Source of the DNA: Flavobacteriaceae bacterium
Lineage (GTDB): Bacteria; Bacteroidota; Bacteroidia; Flavobacteriales; Flavobacteriaceae
NCBI GenBank assembly: GCA_016649745.1
Contig: JAENXD010000002.1
Location: 1-42,873, forward strand
Direction: 5' to 3'
Length of the DNA stretch: 42,873 nt
A model generated the notes under the pieces. That model did not search any database, was not told the DNA's origin, and saw nothing but the letters and a program-made list of their open reading frames with translations. Each line of letters starts with the position of its first letter. The first letter of the stretch is position 1. Positions 34,037 through 42,873 of the stretch are shown piece by piece. A program made the position numbers and the translations under genes.

Positions 34037-35040
34037 ACCGGAATATAAATTTCCGTTACCCATTTTGCCGGATTTGCAGTTTCTTTTGGACCAACAGAAT
34101 AAACCTCAAAGGGTTCAGCATCTTCAATTTCTGAAAAACCTTGAGCAGTGAGTCCATTATAAGCGGCTTCCCAAGCATCATTAGAAAACTTATAATCGCC
34201 TTTAAAAATCATTTTAAAGACTTTTTGAGGTTTTAAATAGCCTGTTAATACGTCTCCCGTTGTTATTACCCTTTCTTTTACAGGAATACAGGCAGAAAAC
34301 ATGACCGTATTATTTTCTTCATCCCATTTATGATTTAGTGTAAAGGGTTTTCCGGAAGGCTCAATATTATTATCTGCCATAAATTTTATAACAACAGGAA
34401 ACATTCCACCCATTTTTTTCTCAAGATCATCTATTTTACAAGAAGTAGTTTGGTATAAATAATAACCGCCGCCGTAATCAACCATTCCTTTTAATTCAAA
34501 GGAATGTTTTTCCATTTCTTTCAAAATGTATTGCTCAAGCAATTCCAAACCTCTGTCATAAGTTGGAATCATGTTTTTTTCAAGACCTCCTTTAAAGAGC
34601 CAGTAAAATTTTTCACCAAATGAAATTTTGCCCCTCATTCCCCATGTAACTTCGGTGCCGAGATCAATTTCTGTAAAATTCCAATAAACTTCAGCAATAT
34701 GACCTTTTCCAAAATCAATTTGTTGAATAATTTCTTTATTTGGAATGATGGATATGGTTTTCATAAATCCGACACCCTCTTTTCCTTTCCAGCTATAGGT
34801 AGCTCCAACACCTGAAGTTGTATCTTTAAATGAAGTTACCATAGTCGGATCCTTTTCAAGCCACGGACTCCAGTTTTCCCAATTTTTAAAATCATTAACA
34901 TCGTCAAAAATTACTTCCGCAGGGGAATTTATAATTCTGGAACGGTGAAAGTCGTAATTACTTTTAAGAAGAGCACCATAAATGGATATTCCAATCACTG
35001 CGGCTAAAAGCAAAAAAATGAAGTATTTTAAATATTTCAA
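34027..35040 (-). CDS. membrane-anchored SRPBCC protein with GyrI-like effector-binding domain
   Basis: 337 residues. The only plausible start is TTG at 35040 (LKYLKYF, read as Met). An N-terminal membrane helix (about 3-23) is followed by a SRPBCC/polyketide-cyclase domain (about 30-170, with VNDFKNWENWSPW) and a GyrI-like/AraC effector-binding domain (about 185-337, ending WVTEIYIPV). Similar fusions are common in Bacteroidota and may bind a small hydrophobic ligand, but no activity is established. The final Ala-Pro and stop come from the G-rich repeat, so the C-terminus has been remodelled. Confidence 0.85.
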   Translation of the reverse strand: MKYLKYFIFLLLAAVIGISIYGALLKSNYDFHRSRIINSPAEVIFDDVNDFKNWENWSPWLEKDPTMVTSFKDTTSGVGATYSWKGKEGVGFMKTISIIPNKEIIQQIDFGKGHIAEVYWNFTEIDLGTEVTWGMRGKISFGEKFYWLFKGGLEKNMIPTYDRGLELLEQYILKEMEKHSFELKGMVDYGGGYYLYQTTSCKIDDLEKKMGGMFPVVIKFMADNNIEPSGKPFTLNHKWDEENNTVMFSACIPVKERVITTGDVLTGYLKPQKVFKMIFKGDYKFSNDAWEAAYNGLTAQGFSEIEDAEPFEVYSVGPKETANPAKWVTEIYIPVAP

Positions 35041-35131
35041 AATTGAAAATTTAGAATTAGTATCACTAAATTACTGAATTATTCTGTTATAAATTAGTAA
35101 ATTTGTCGATAAATTTTAAATTATCCATCAG

Positions 35132-37165
35132 ATGAAAATTAAATATTTTTTACCGGTGCTGTTAATGGCATCACTCTTGTTTTCTTGTGCCGATAAAAAG
35201 AAGGAAGAAAACACAAAAAAGGTAGCCTCAACAGAATTTAAAACTGAAGTTGAGCAATTTGCCGATATTAAAATATTGCGTTATCAAATTCCGGGTTTTG
35301 AAAACCTAACATTGAATCAAAAAAAATTAGTGTATTATTTATCTCAGGCCGGTATGGAGGGCCGTGATATGATGTATGATCAAAACTATCGTTATAACTT
35401 AAAAATTAGACGTGCTTTAGAAAATATTTACCAAAACTATGCCGGGGATAAAACCGTTGAAGACTGGAAAAATTTTGAAATCTACTTAAAAAGAGTCTGG
35501 TTTTCCAATGGCATTCATCATCATTATTCAAATGATAAATTTAAGCCAGAATTTTCAGCAGCATATTTCGACACTTTATTAAAAGAAACCAAAACCAATC
35601 TTACGGGAGAGGCTTATGAAGTTATTTTTAATGATAAAGATGCCAAAAAAGTAAATCTTGACGAAAGTAAAGGATTGTTGGAAGGCTCAGCCATTAATTT
35701 TTATTCACCCGATGTTACGGCAGCTGATGTAGATAAATTTTACGCTTCAAAAATTGATAAAAACGACAAAACACCTATTGAATACGGGTTAAATTCAAAA
35801 CTGGTTAAAAATGTCGACGGCTCTTTGGAAGAAAAAGTTTGGAAAGTGGGAGGGATGTACAGCGCATCTATTGAAAAGATTGTGGGCTGGTTAGAAAAAG
35901 CGGTTGAGGTTGCGGAAAATGCAAAACAAGCAGAAGCCTTAAAATTACTGATCGAATATTACAAAACAGGTGATTTAAAAACTTGGGACTCCTACAATAT
36001 TGCCTGGGCAACAAGTACCGATGGCGATATTGACTATATCAATGGATTTATTGAAGTATATAATGATCCAAAAGCGTTTAGAGGTTCTTATGAGTCAACC
36101 GTACAGATAAAAGATTTTGACATGTCTAAAAAAATGGCTGTTTTGGCGGAGAATGCCCAGTGGTTTGAGGATAATTCAACATTGCAGGAATCACATAAAA
36201 AGAAAGATGTGGTAGGTGTTTCTTATAAAACAGTGAATGTGGCTTCAGAATCTGGAGATTCATCACCGTCAACGCCAATTGGCATCAACTTGCCAAATAA
36301 CAACTGGATTCGTGAACAACATGGCTCAAAATCTGTTTCTCTTGGAAATATTATTGAAGCATACAACAATGCCGGCGGTACAGATCGATTAAAGGAATTT
36401 GCGTTTGATGAAGCTGAAGTTGAAAATGAAATAAAATATGGCCAAGATGCCGATAAATTGCATACAGCTTTACATGAAGTTATTGGTCACGCCAGCGGAC
36501 AAATAAATGACGGCATTGGACAACCAAAAGAAACCTTAAAAAATTATTCTTCAACCTTGGAAGAAGCGAGAGCTGATTTGGTTGGACTTTATTATTTGCC
36601 TGATGAAAAATTGGTGGAAATGAATATTTCACCAAATGCGCAAGGAATTGGAAAAGCAGCTTTTGACAGCTACATCAGAAATGGTTTAATGACGCAATTG
36701 ATTCGTTTAAATTTAGGGGATGACATTGAAGAAGCACATATGAGAAACCGACAATTGGTGGCTGCCTGGGCTTTTGAAAAAGGTAAAAAAGACAACGTAA
36801 TCGAAAAAGTTGTAAAAGACAATAAAACATATTTTGTAATTAGGGATTACGCCAAATTAAGAGTTTTGTTCGGTGAATTGTTAAGCGAAATACAACGCAT
36901 TAAATCGGAAGGGGATTTTAAAGCCGGAAAAGCTTTGGTTGAAACGTACGGCGTTAAAGTTGACCAAGCCCTTCATAAAGAAGTTTTGGAGCGTAACAGC
37001 AAATTTAAATCAGCTCCTTATAGCGGTTTTGTTAATCCGGTATTGACTGCCGAATTAGATGCTGAAGGAAATATTATGGATGTAAAAGTTGTTCAACCTG
37101 CAAGTTTTACGGAGCAAATGTTGGATTATGCAAAAAGATACACCACTTTGCCTGATGTAAATTAA
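35132..37165 (+). CDS. dipeptidyl-peptidase III-like zinc peptidase lipoprotein (family M49)
   Basis: 677 residues with lipobox LLFSC (Cys19). The zinc motif HEVIGH (residues 448-453) is the six-residue HExxGH form special to family M49. The second motif EEARAD (477-482) supplies the third zinc ligand and matches the EECRAD-type consensus. It should release dipeptides from peptides in the periplasm or at the outer membrane. It is longer than the cytosolic enzyme only by the lipoprotein leader. A single gene with its own terminator. Confidence 0.92.
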   Translation: MKIKYFLPVLLMASLLFSCADKKKEENTKKVASTEFKTEVEQFADIKILRYQIPGFENLTLNQKKLVYYLSQAGMEGRDMMYDQNYRYNLKIRRALENIYQNYAGDKTVEDWKNFEIYLKRVWFSNGIHHHYSNDKFKPEFSAAYFDTLLKETKTNLTGEAYEVIFNDKDAKKVNLDESKGLLEGSAINFYSPDVTAADVDKFYASKIDKNDKTPIEYGLNSKLVKNVDGSLEEKVWKVGGMYSASIEKIVGWLEKAVEVAENAKQAEALKLLIEYYKTGDLKTWDSYNIAWATSTDGDIDYINGFIEVYNDPKAFRGSYESTVQIKDFDMSKKMAVLAENAQWFEDNSTLQESHKKKDVVGVSYKTVNVASESGDSSPSTPIGINLPNNNWIREQHGSKSVSLGNIIEAYNNAGGTDRLKEFAFDEAEVENEIKYGQDADKLHTALHEVIGHASGQINDGIGQPKETLKNYSSTLEEARADLVGLYYLPDEKLVEMNISPNAQGIGKAAFDSYIRNGLMTQLIRLNLGDDIEEAHMRNRQLVAAWAFEKGKKDNVIEKVVKDNKTYFVIRDYAKLRVLFGELLSEIQRIKSEGDFKAGKALVETYGVKVDQALHKEVLERNSKFKSAPYSGFVNPVLTAELDAEGNIMDVKVVQPASFTEQMLDYAKRYTTLPDVN

Positions 37166-37189
37166 ATATATTAAGAATTTTTATAAAAG

Positions 37190-37220
37190 TCCGTTTCAAT
37201 TTATTGAAGCGGATTTTTTT
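37190..37220 (+). terminator. terminator after the M49 peptidase gene
   Basis: TCCGTTTCAA pairs with TTGAAGCGGA (one T-G wobble) around a TTTA loop, then a T-run. Confidence 0.85.
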
Positions 37221-37290
37221 AAAGAACTGGTTTAAACTTTTTTGATTGAAGCGAAAAATAGGAATTTTTTGCTCAATTGAAGGTTTTTTT

Positions 37291-37315
37291 AACTGCATAG
37301 CATCGCTACGGAGTT
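37291..37315. repeat. dispersed palindrome AACT-g-CATAGC-N3-GCTACG-g-AGTT
   Basis: A near-perfect inverted repeat whose CATAGC/GCTACG core is also found inside the MITE-like element at 32769-32784, with a 4-base centre there. It lies between the M49 peptidase terminator and a small minus-strand gene. It may be a minimal relative of the same repeat family. Confidence 0.5.
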
Positions 37316-37321
37316 CAAAGT

Positions 37322-37507
37322 TCAATGTAAAGAGAAGGTAATTAAGGTAAAAATAATAATGACTAAAATAATTGAAATAAGCACAATAAAGGAGTTTTTA
37401 TAATACTTTTTATGAATTTTAATGTCCTTTTTATAACTCCAAAACATGGCAATTATAAATGCAATTACAAAAATTGCCGCAAAAATTAATTGTCCTTTAC
37501 TAAACAT
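37322..37507 (-). CDS. small two-helix membrane protein
   Basis: 61 residues with two hydrophobic helices (about 7-24, IFAAIFVIAFIIAMFW, and 40-58, FIVLISIILVIIIFTLI) joined by a basic linker YKKDIKIHKKYYKN. The positive linker predicts both ends outside. It is divergent from the SDR gene. The frame and hydrophobic pattern support a real gene, and similar short proteins occur in Flavobacteriaceae next to housekeeping genes. The function is unknown. Confidence 0.7.
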   Translation of the reverse strand: MFSKGQLIFAAIFVIAFIIAMFWSYKKDIKIHKKYYKNSFIVLISIILVIIIFTLITFSLH

Positions 37508-37551
37508 ATTAAATGTGTATATTTAGCGTCAAAAGTACATAAATTTTCAAT

Positions 37552-38268
37552 ATGAAGAATGCATTAATTATTGGCGCATCATCTGGAATAGGAAGAGAAT
37601 TGGCAAAATTATTGGCTGAAGATGGCTACAAAGCCATCATTACAGGCAGAAGGGAACAATTGCTTGAAGAAATTAAAGCAACCAATCCCGAAAAATTTGT
37701 GGTTAAAATTCATGATGTAAACGATTTGGATTCCAGTGATATTTTATTCGAAAGCCTTAAAAATGAATTTAAAAACATTGATTTAATTGTTTACAGTTCG
37801 GGTGTTGGCGATCCAAATTATGAATTGGAATGGGAAAAGGAACTGCCAACATTACAAACCAACATTATTGCGGCAACCAAAATTTATGGACTCGCGTATA
37901 ATTTTTTCAGAAAACAAGGTTATGGGCATTTGGTTGGAATTTCTTCCATCGCGTCTATTCGCGGAAACCGTCACGTACCGGCATATTTTGCATCAAAAGC
38001 ATTTCAGGCAAACTATTTGGAGTCACTTTGGATGAAAGGAAAAAGAAGTAAAGCCGAAATTTACGTAACTGATATTCAGCCCGGATTTGTGGATACTCCA
38101 ATGGCAATTGGCAAAACCTTTTGGATGGCATCAACAGAAAAAGCAACCAAACAAATTTATACGGCAATTAAACAGAAACGAAAAAAAGCGTATATTACAA
38201 AACGTTGGCGATTGGTGGCATTTGTATTGAAAAATGTGCCGTCTTCATTATTGTTTAAGTTTACCTAA
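37552..38268 (+). CDS. SDR-family short-chain dehydrogenase
   Basis: 238 residues, classical SDR. IIGASSGIGREL near the N-terminus is the glycine-rich NAD(P)-binding motif, GISSIASIRG includes the catalytic Ser, and YFASK gives the YxxxK catalytic pair. The substrate is not evident from sequence; the C-terminal LVAFVLKNVPSSLLFK tail may be membrane-associated. It is followed after 31 bases by a MazG-like gene on the same strand, probably in one transcript. Confidence 0.9.
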   Translation: MKNALIIGASSGIGRELAKLLAEDGYKAIITGRREQLLEEIKATNPEKFVVKIHDVNDLDSSDILFESLKNEFKNIDLIVYSSGVGDPNYELEWEKELPTLQTNIIAATKIYGLAYNFFRKQGYGHLVGISSIASIRGNRHVPAYFASKAFQANYLESLWMKGKRSKAEIYVTDIQPGFVDTPMAIGKTFWMASTEKATKQIYTAIKQKRKKAYITKRWRLVAFVLKNVPSSLLFKFT

Positions 38269-38299
38269 ATTATTAAATGACTAAAATGAAATTACTTCA

Positions 38300-38686
38300 A
38301 TGAAAAACAAAATTAAAGCTGTTCAGGATTTTCATGCAGCCTTTGGTTTGGGAATTCAACATAAACCAATCGCAAAATTGGATGAAAATAAATTAAAATT
38401 ACGTTTCGATTTAATGGCTGAAGAAAATGAAGAATATTTGGAAGCTGCTAAAAATAATGATTTAATAGAAGTGGCTGATGCCTTGGGCGATATGCTCTAT
38501 ATTTTGTGCGGAACTATTTTAGAGCATGGCTTGCAATATAAAATTGAGGAAGTTTTTAATGAAATTCAACGCAGCAATATGAGTAAACTGGGTGGAGACG
38601 GCAACCCTATTTATAGAGAAGACGGCAAAGTAATGAAAGGCCCGAATTATTTTAAACCCAATATTTTAAAAATTTTAGAAAAATAA
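38300..38686 (+). CDS. MazG-like nucleotide pyrophosphohydrolase
   Basis: 128 residues, all alpha. The metal-binding motif EENEEYLEA near residue 40 and EVADALGDMLYIL near 58 together form the EExxE...ExxD signature of the MazG/HisE-like pyrophosphohydrolase fold. It should hydrolyse a nucleoside triphosphate or similar nucleotide, perhaps as house-cleaning. The family includes many members annotated only as phosphoribosyl-ATP pyrophosphohydrolase-like; this one is not in a his operon, so that role is unlikely. Confidence 0.85.
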   Translation: MKNKIKAVQDFHAAFGLGIQHKPIAKLDENKLKLRFDLMAEENEEYLEAAKNNDLIEVADALGDMLYILCGTILEHGLQYKIEEVFNEIQRSNMSKLGGDGNPIYREDGKVMKGPNYFKPNILKILEK

Positions 38687-38710
38687 TACCTTAACTTAAT
38701 AATTAAAAAT

Positions 38711-40798
38711 ATGAATGCAAATAAATTGGTTTTACTGTTAATTGCAGCAGTATCAATAAACTATTCTTCTAGCGCACAAGAAAAGATGAAAGAAACACAC
38801 ACTCCTGGATTAGAAATTAAAAATATGGACACCAGTGTAAGTCCGGTCGATGATTTTTTTAGATATGTAAATGGAACTTGGCTCGATAACGCTGAAATTC
38901 CTGCGGACAGAACTTCTTGGGGAAGTTTTAATGAACTCAGAAAAAAAACAGATGCAGATGTTTTGGAAATTTTAAATGAAGCGATCAAACAACAAAATTC
39001 TCCAAAATTAAAAGATACACAAGGAAAATTAACTGCAATGTCCGATCAGGAAAAAGCTGTGAATTATTATGAATCCATTATGGATTCTGTTTCAAGAAAC
39101 AGTCAGGGAATCAATCCGGTTCTTCCTTTTTTGGCTAAAATTGACGCCGTAAATAATTTGGAAGATTTGAATCATCTTTTGATTGAAAGCGCGCCTTATG
39201 GCGGCGTTGGGTTTTATAATTTTTATATTTATAACGATTTAAAAAACAGCAACAGATATGTGGGTTATGTGTCGCCGGCAGGATTGGGTTTGTCGCGTGA
39301 TTATTATGTGGATCAAGATGAGAACACAAAATTAAAAAGAGAAAAATATATTGCGCATATTTCTAAAATGCTTCAATTTTATGGCGATTCCCAAGAAATT
39401 GCAAGTAAAAACGCACAACGAATCTTTAAGTATGAATATAATTTAGCAAAACCGAGGATGACCAAAGAAGAATCCAGAGATCGCCGAAAATCTTACAATC
39501 CAAAAAGTATCGAAGAATTAACCGCGCTGACTTCTTCCATAAATTGGACTAATTATTTTACGGGAATTGGTATTTCTAAAATGGATACCGTTGTTGTAAG
39601 GGAACCAAAATATATGGCAGCAATGGATTCAATACTGAAATCGAGTTCAATTGAAGACGTTAAATTATATTTAAAATGGACTGCAATAGATCGTGCTGCA
39701 GGGATGTTAAGTGATGACATTGAAGTTGCAAATTGGGAATTTTACGGTAAGGAATTAACAGGTGCCGTTCAACAGCTTCCTCGAGATGAAAGAGCTTTAA
39801 GTTCCATAAATGGTGTCATTGGTGAAGCATTGGGAAAATTATATGTCGATAAAAAATTTCCGCCGGAAGCCAAAGCCAAAGCCTTGGAAATGATTAAAAA
39901 CGTCATGGCCGGTTATGAAATCAGAATTCAAAAATTGCCTTGGATGAGCGATGCCACAAAACAAAAAGCATTGGAAAAACTTCATAAATTAACCATTAAA
40001 ATCGCCTATCCCGATAAATGGAAAGATTATTCTGCGCTTGAAGTTGTTGGCGTAAAAGAGGGAGGTTCTTATTTTCAAAATTCAATGAATGCCAGAAAAT
40101 GGAATTTCGATAAAAATATTGCAAAATTGGGAAATCCTGTAGACAGAACAGAATGGGGAATGTCACCGCAAACAGTGAATGCCTATTTTAATCCCACAAA
40201 TAATGAAATCGTATTTCCGGCAGCTATTTTACAACCGCCCTTTTACAATTATTTAGCCGATGAAGCCGTTAATTATGGCGGGATAGGAGCAGTTATTGGT
40301 CACGAAATTTCACATAGTTTCGACGATTCAGGTTCGAGATTTGATGGTGATGGAAATTTGGTTGATTGGTGGACTGCTGAAGATTTGGAAAAATTTACAG
40401 TGCTTGGAAAAAAATTGGACGATCAATATAGTGCAGTGGAAGCATTGCCCGAAGTATACTTAAACGGCACTTACAATTTAGGGGAAAATATTGGCGATTT
40501 AGGTGGTGTGAACGCTGCTTTAGAAGGACTGGAATTGTTTTATAAAACAAATGGCAGACCTGAAAAAATAGACGGATTTACAGCAGAACAACGCTTTTTT
40601 ATATCTTGGGCAACAGTTTGGCGCACTAAAATGCGTGAGGATGCGTTGCGTAATTTAATAAAAACCGATCCACATGCTCCAGGAATGTTTAGGGCTTATA
40701 TGCCTTTAACAAATATTGATGCGTTTTATGATGCATTTAATATCAAAGCAGAAGACAATATGTATTTAGAAGCAGATGAAAGGGTTAAAATATGGTAA
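38711..40798 (+). CDS. M13-family (neprilysin/PepO-like) metallopeptidase
   Basis: 695 residues with a signal peptide (about 1-23, ending SSAQ). The zinc motif HEISH (residues 531-535) and the downstream ENIGD (Glu592, Asp596) are the M13 signatures. VDDFFRYVNGTW near the N-terminus and NAYFNPTNNEIVFPA before the zinc site are also diagnostic. A periplasmic or surface zinc endopeptidase that degrades peptides. It is followed by a terminator shared with the convergent nadB gene. Confidence 0.95.
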   Translation: MNANKLVLLLIAAVSINYSSSAQEKMKETHTPGLEIKNMDTSVSPVDDFFRYVNGTWLDNAEIPADRTSWGSFNELRKKTDADVLEILNEAIKQQNSPKLKDTQGKLTAMSDQEKAVNYYESIMDSVSRNSQGINPVLPFLAKIDAVNNLEDLNHLLIESAPYGGVGFYNFYIYNDLKNSNRYVGYVSPAGLGLSRDYYVDQDENTKLKREKYIAHISKMLQFYGDSQEIASKNAQRIFKYEYNLAKPRMTKEESRDRRKSYNPKSIEELTALTSSINWTNYFTGIGISKMDTVVVREPKYMAAMDSILKSSSIEDVKLYLKWTAIDRAAGMLSDDIEVANWEFYGKELTGAVQQLPRDERALSSINGVIGEALGKLYVDKKFPPEAKAKALEMIKNVMAGYEIRIQKLPWMSDATKQKALEKLHKLTIKIAYPDKWKDYSALEVVGVKEGGSYFQNSMNARKWNFDKNIAKLGNPVDRTEWGMSPQTVNAYFNPTNNEIVFPAAILQPPFYNYLADEAVNYGGIGAVIGHEISHSFDDSGSRFDGDGNLVDWWTAEDLEKFTVLGKKLDDQYSAVEALPEVYLNGTYNLGENIGDLGGVNAALEGLELFYKTNGRPEKIDGFTAEQRFFISWATVWRTKMREDALRNLIKTDPHAPGMFRAYMPLTNIDAFYDAFNIKAEDNMYLEADERVKIW

Positions 40799-40811
40799 TT
40801 GAAAGGTAGAT

Positions 40812-40839
40812 AAAAAGGAGCTGTTACAGCTCCTTTTTT
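40812..40839. terminator. bidirectional terminator overlapping the nadB stop codon
   Basis: AAAAAGGAGCTG pairs perfectly with CAGCTCCTTTTT around a TTA loop. The A-run and T-run let it work in both directions. The loop TTA, read on the minus strand, is the nadB stop codon, and the right arm encodes its last four residues (KKEL). Confidence 0.9.
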
Positions 40840-42419
40840 ATTAAATCAACATTGTAAAATCCGCCCCGATTTTCTTTTCTTTCTTTAGAAAATCGTGTAA
40901 TTAAAAAAGCAGTTGTAATTAGGTTTCTGAGTTCACACAAATCCACTGAAAGTTCAGAATGCTCGTAAAGACGCTTATTGTCTTCAAACAATACATGAAG
41001 CTTTCTTTCAGCGCGCAATAAACGTTCGTTGGAGCGAACAATACCAACATAATTGCTCATAATGGTTTTCACTTCATTTCTGTCATGAGTAATTAAAATT
41101 TTCTCCATATTTTTTACCACGCCACTGTCATTCCAGTCGGGAATATTTTTTGGGGTTTTAATTTTTTCAAATCGTTGCGTTAAATTTTCAAAGGCCCTGT
41201 GGGCAAAAACAATGCCTTCCAACAAAGAATTTGAAGCCAGTCTGTTTGCGCCATGAAGACCGGTTCTGGTAACTTCACCGGCACTATATAAATTTTTAAT
41301 GGAAGTTTTTGCTTTTTTATTCACATTTACGCCACCACAAATATAATGTGCCGCAGGGGAGACAGGAATAAAATCCTTACGAACATCTATGCCTAAAGTC
41401 ATACATTTTTCGGTAATGTTTGGAAAGTGTTTTTTAAAAGATTCAAACTCTAAATGCGTGCAATCAAGATAAACATTGGGCATTCCACTTTTTTTAAGCT
41501 CATGATCAATGGCTCTCGCCACAATATCCCGTGAAGCCAATTCTTCACGCTCATCATATTTATGCATAAATTGGTTGCCGTAATAATCCCTTAAAATAGC
41601 ACCGGCCCCACGAACAGCTTCTGAAATTAAAAAAGCCGGGTATTCGCCGGGGTTGTATAAAGCGGTTGGGTGGAACTGAATAAACTCAACATCAGAAACT
41701 TCAGCCATCGCCCTATAGGCCATCGCAATTCCGTCACCGGTCGCAACTACCGGATTTGTGGTGGTAAAATAAACCTGCCCGTTTCCCCCTGAAGCCAACA
41801 TAGTTACTTTTGCCGCAAATGTTTTTACCACATTTTTTTTCTCGTCCAGTACATAAGCGCCATAACAGGTAATTTTTTCCGATACAGAGGTTTGTCTTTT
41901 TTTAACCTGATGTTCCGTAATCAAATCAATGGCGAAATGGTGCGATAAAAATTGAATATTTTTGGTGTTTTCGACTTGTGCAATTAGTGCTCTTTCAATT
42001 TCTGCACCTGTAAGATCTTCGTGATGTAAAATTCGATCTTGAGAATGTCCGCCTTCTCTTCCCAAAGAAAAGTTTCCTTCGGAAGTTTTATCAAATATAG
42101 CACCCCAATCCATCAATTCTTTGAGTCGGGCAGGAGCGTCTTCCACCACCATTCTCACCACTTCTTCATCACACAAACCATCGCCGGCAATTAAGGTGTC
42201 TTCTATATGTTGTTCAAATGAATCTACGGTTTTGTTCCAAACAGAAGCAATTCCACCTTGGGCATATTTGGTGTTGCTTTCGCTCTTTTCGCTTTTTGTG
42301 ATAATAGTAACTGTTGCATCTTTAAAGTGATTTGCAACTTTTAAGGCAAAACTTAACCCGGCGATTCCCGAACCGATAATTAGAAAATCGGAGTTGTATG
42401 ATTTTTTTTCAGCATTCAT
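40824..42419 (-). CDS. nadB: L-aspartate oxidase NadB
   Basis: 531 residues, the usual NadB length. An FAD enzyme that oxidises L-aspartate to iminoaspartate for NAD synthesis. The FAD dinucleotide motif IIGSGIAGLSFAL begins at about residue 13. KYAQGGIASVW, the REGGHSQDRILH active-site segment and SPAAHYICGGV are characteristic of NadB rather than succinate dehydrogenase. GLHGANRLASNSLLEG closes the FAD site. It starts 11 bases after nadA on the minus strand, so the two are an operon. Its stop lies in a terminator loop. Confidence 0.97.
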   Translation of the reverse strand: MNAEKKSYNSDFLIIGSGIAGLSFALKVANHFKDATVTIITKSEKSESNTKYAQGGIASVWNKTVDSFEQHIEDTLIAGDGLCDEEVVRMVVEDAPARLKELMDWGAIFDKTSEGNFSLGREGGHSQDRILHHEDLTGAEIERALIAQVENTKNIQFLSHHFAIDLITEHQVKKRQTSVSEKITCYGAYVLDEKKNVVKTFAAKVTMLASGGNGQVYFTTTNPVVATGDGIAMAYRAMAEVSDVEFIQFHPTALYNPGEYPAFLISEAVRGAGAILRDYYGNQFMHKYDEREELASRDIVARAIDHELKKSGMPNVYLDCTHLEFESFKKHFPNITEKCMTLGIDVRKDFIPVSPAAHYICGGVNVNKKAKTSIKNLYSAGEVTRTGLHGANRLASNSLLEGIVFAHRAFENLTQRFEKIKTPKNIPDWNDSGVVKNMEKILITHDRNEVKTIMSNYVGIVRSNERLLRAERKLHVLFEDNKRLYEHSELSVDLCELRNLITTAFLITRFSKERKENRGGFYNVDLIKKEL

Positions 42420-42430
42420 TTGATTTATTG

Positions 42431-42873
42431 TTATTTAGAAAGTTCCAACATGCGTTCAATAGAAACCAATGCTTTTTTCCTTAATTCTTCCTCAACATTA
42501 ACCTCGGGTAATTCATATTTTAAGCATAAATACAATTTTTGCATGGTATTCATTTTCATATAAAAACATTCGCTACAATTGCAATTGTCATCGTCAACTG
42601 GGGCAGGAATTAAAATTTTATCGGGAGCTATTTCACGCATTTTGTGTAAAATTCCAACTTCAGTCGCGACAATAAATTTTTTCGCTTTGCTTGTTTTTAT
42701 ATAATTTAACAATCCGGAAGTAGAACCAACATATTTGGCAACTTTCAATAAATGTTCTTTAGATTCAGGATGTGCAATAATTTCAGCACCTGGATTTTCA
42801 GCGTATAATTTCAATATTTTATCTATTGAAAAAGCTTCATGAACCATACAGGCACCATCCCAAAGCACCATAT
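42431..42873 (-). CDS. nadA: quinolinate synthase NadA, C-terminal part (5' end outside window)
   Basis: The frame is open to the right edge; only about the last 147 codons are visible, so the apparent Met near 42871 is internal. NadA condenses iminoaspartate with dihydroxyacetone phosphate to quinolinate using a [4Fe-4S] cluster. HPESKEHLLKVAKYVGSTSG (in parts), FIVATEVGILHKM and the cysteine-rich CNCSECFYMKMN, which carries the last cluster ligand, are NadA signatures. It lies upstream of nadB, with 11 bases between them. Confidence 0.93.
   Translation of the reverse strand, partial: MVLWDGACMVHEAFSIDKILKLYAENPGAEIIAHPESKEHLLKVAKYVGSTSGLLNYIKTSKAKKFIVATEVGILHKMREIAPDKILIPAPVDDDNCNCSECFYMKMNTMQKLYLCLKYELPEVNVEEELRKKALVSIERMLELSK

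Noticed and set aside
37107-37325. 72-codon minus-strand frame across the M49 terminator
   Set aside because: It overlaps the end of the peptidase gene, the terminator and the dispersed palindrome. The product is not protein-like.
1-42873. CRISPR array, phage module or secondary-metabolite cluster
   Set aside because: No regularly spaced repeats, cas-like genes, phage structural genes or synthase domains are visible in the window.

Overview
The window looks like a chromosome segment of a marine-type member of the Flavobacteriaceae (Bacteroidota). The DNA is AT-rich, and outer-membrane SusC/SusD proteins, many Bacteroidota-style lipoproteins and TAnnTTTG-like promoter elements are present. 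The gene set (ATP-type pckA, nhaA, nadAB, DUF2007, DUF423, M49 and M13 peptidase lipoproteins) also fits that family. No rRNA operon, intact tRNA, CRISPR array or phage module was seen.

Region 1 (1-5744) is a uronate-catabolism operon: the tail of an SDR reductase, mannonate dehydratase (uxuA), glucuronate isomerase (uxaC), KDG kinase (kdgK), a phosphofructokinase with the pyrophosphate-dependent active-site signature, and KDPG aldolase (kdgA). Together these turn glucuronate into pyruvate and glyceraldehyde-3-phosphate. The PFK may link that triose back to hexose phosphate.

Region 2 (about 5983-26388) is an accessory island bounded by two imperfect direct repeats of about 115 bp that lie about 20.3 kb apart. 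A tRNA-like 3' fragment with its own terminator sits beside the left repeat, and a broken IS transposase lies inside the right repeat. The island is a beta-glucan-type polysaccharide utilization locus: a membrane-spanning propeller/Y_Y_Y/LuxR regulator, SusC, SusD, a GDPD-GH16 fusion, an endonuclease/exonuclease/phosphatase-fold hydrolase, a sugar-porter MFS, a clan GH-A glycosidase, GH3, GH2 and a second GH16. Two decayed gene pieces remain inside it: a lipoprotein N-terminus and an SGNH-esterase C-terminus. SusCD would import oligosaccharides, the GH16s and GH-A enzyme would cut the backbone, GH3 would release glucose for the MFS, and GH2 could release glucuronate for region 1.

The most striking feature is the fusion of a complete glycerophosphodiester phosphodiesterase domain to a laminarinase-type GH16, with a second phosphoesterase-fold protein directly downstream. 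I infer that the target may be a phosphodiester-substituted beta-glucan, for example a phosphoglycerol-decorated periplasmic or cyclic glucan, and not plain laminarin. This is a hypothesis that needs biochemistry.

Region 3 (26480-42873) is ordinary chromosomal backbone: trmN6, a saccharopine dehydrogenase-like gene, DUF2007, DUF423, pckA with three ACGTT-centred operator-like sites, nhaA, a foldback MITE-like element that forms the end of a lipoprotein gene, tag, a G-rich repeat with quadruplex potential that forms the end of an SRPBCC gene, two metallopeptidases, a small membrane protein, an SDR, a MazG-like pyrophosphohydrolase, and nadB-nadA on the minus strand running off the right edge.
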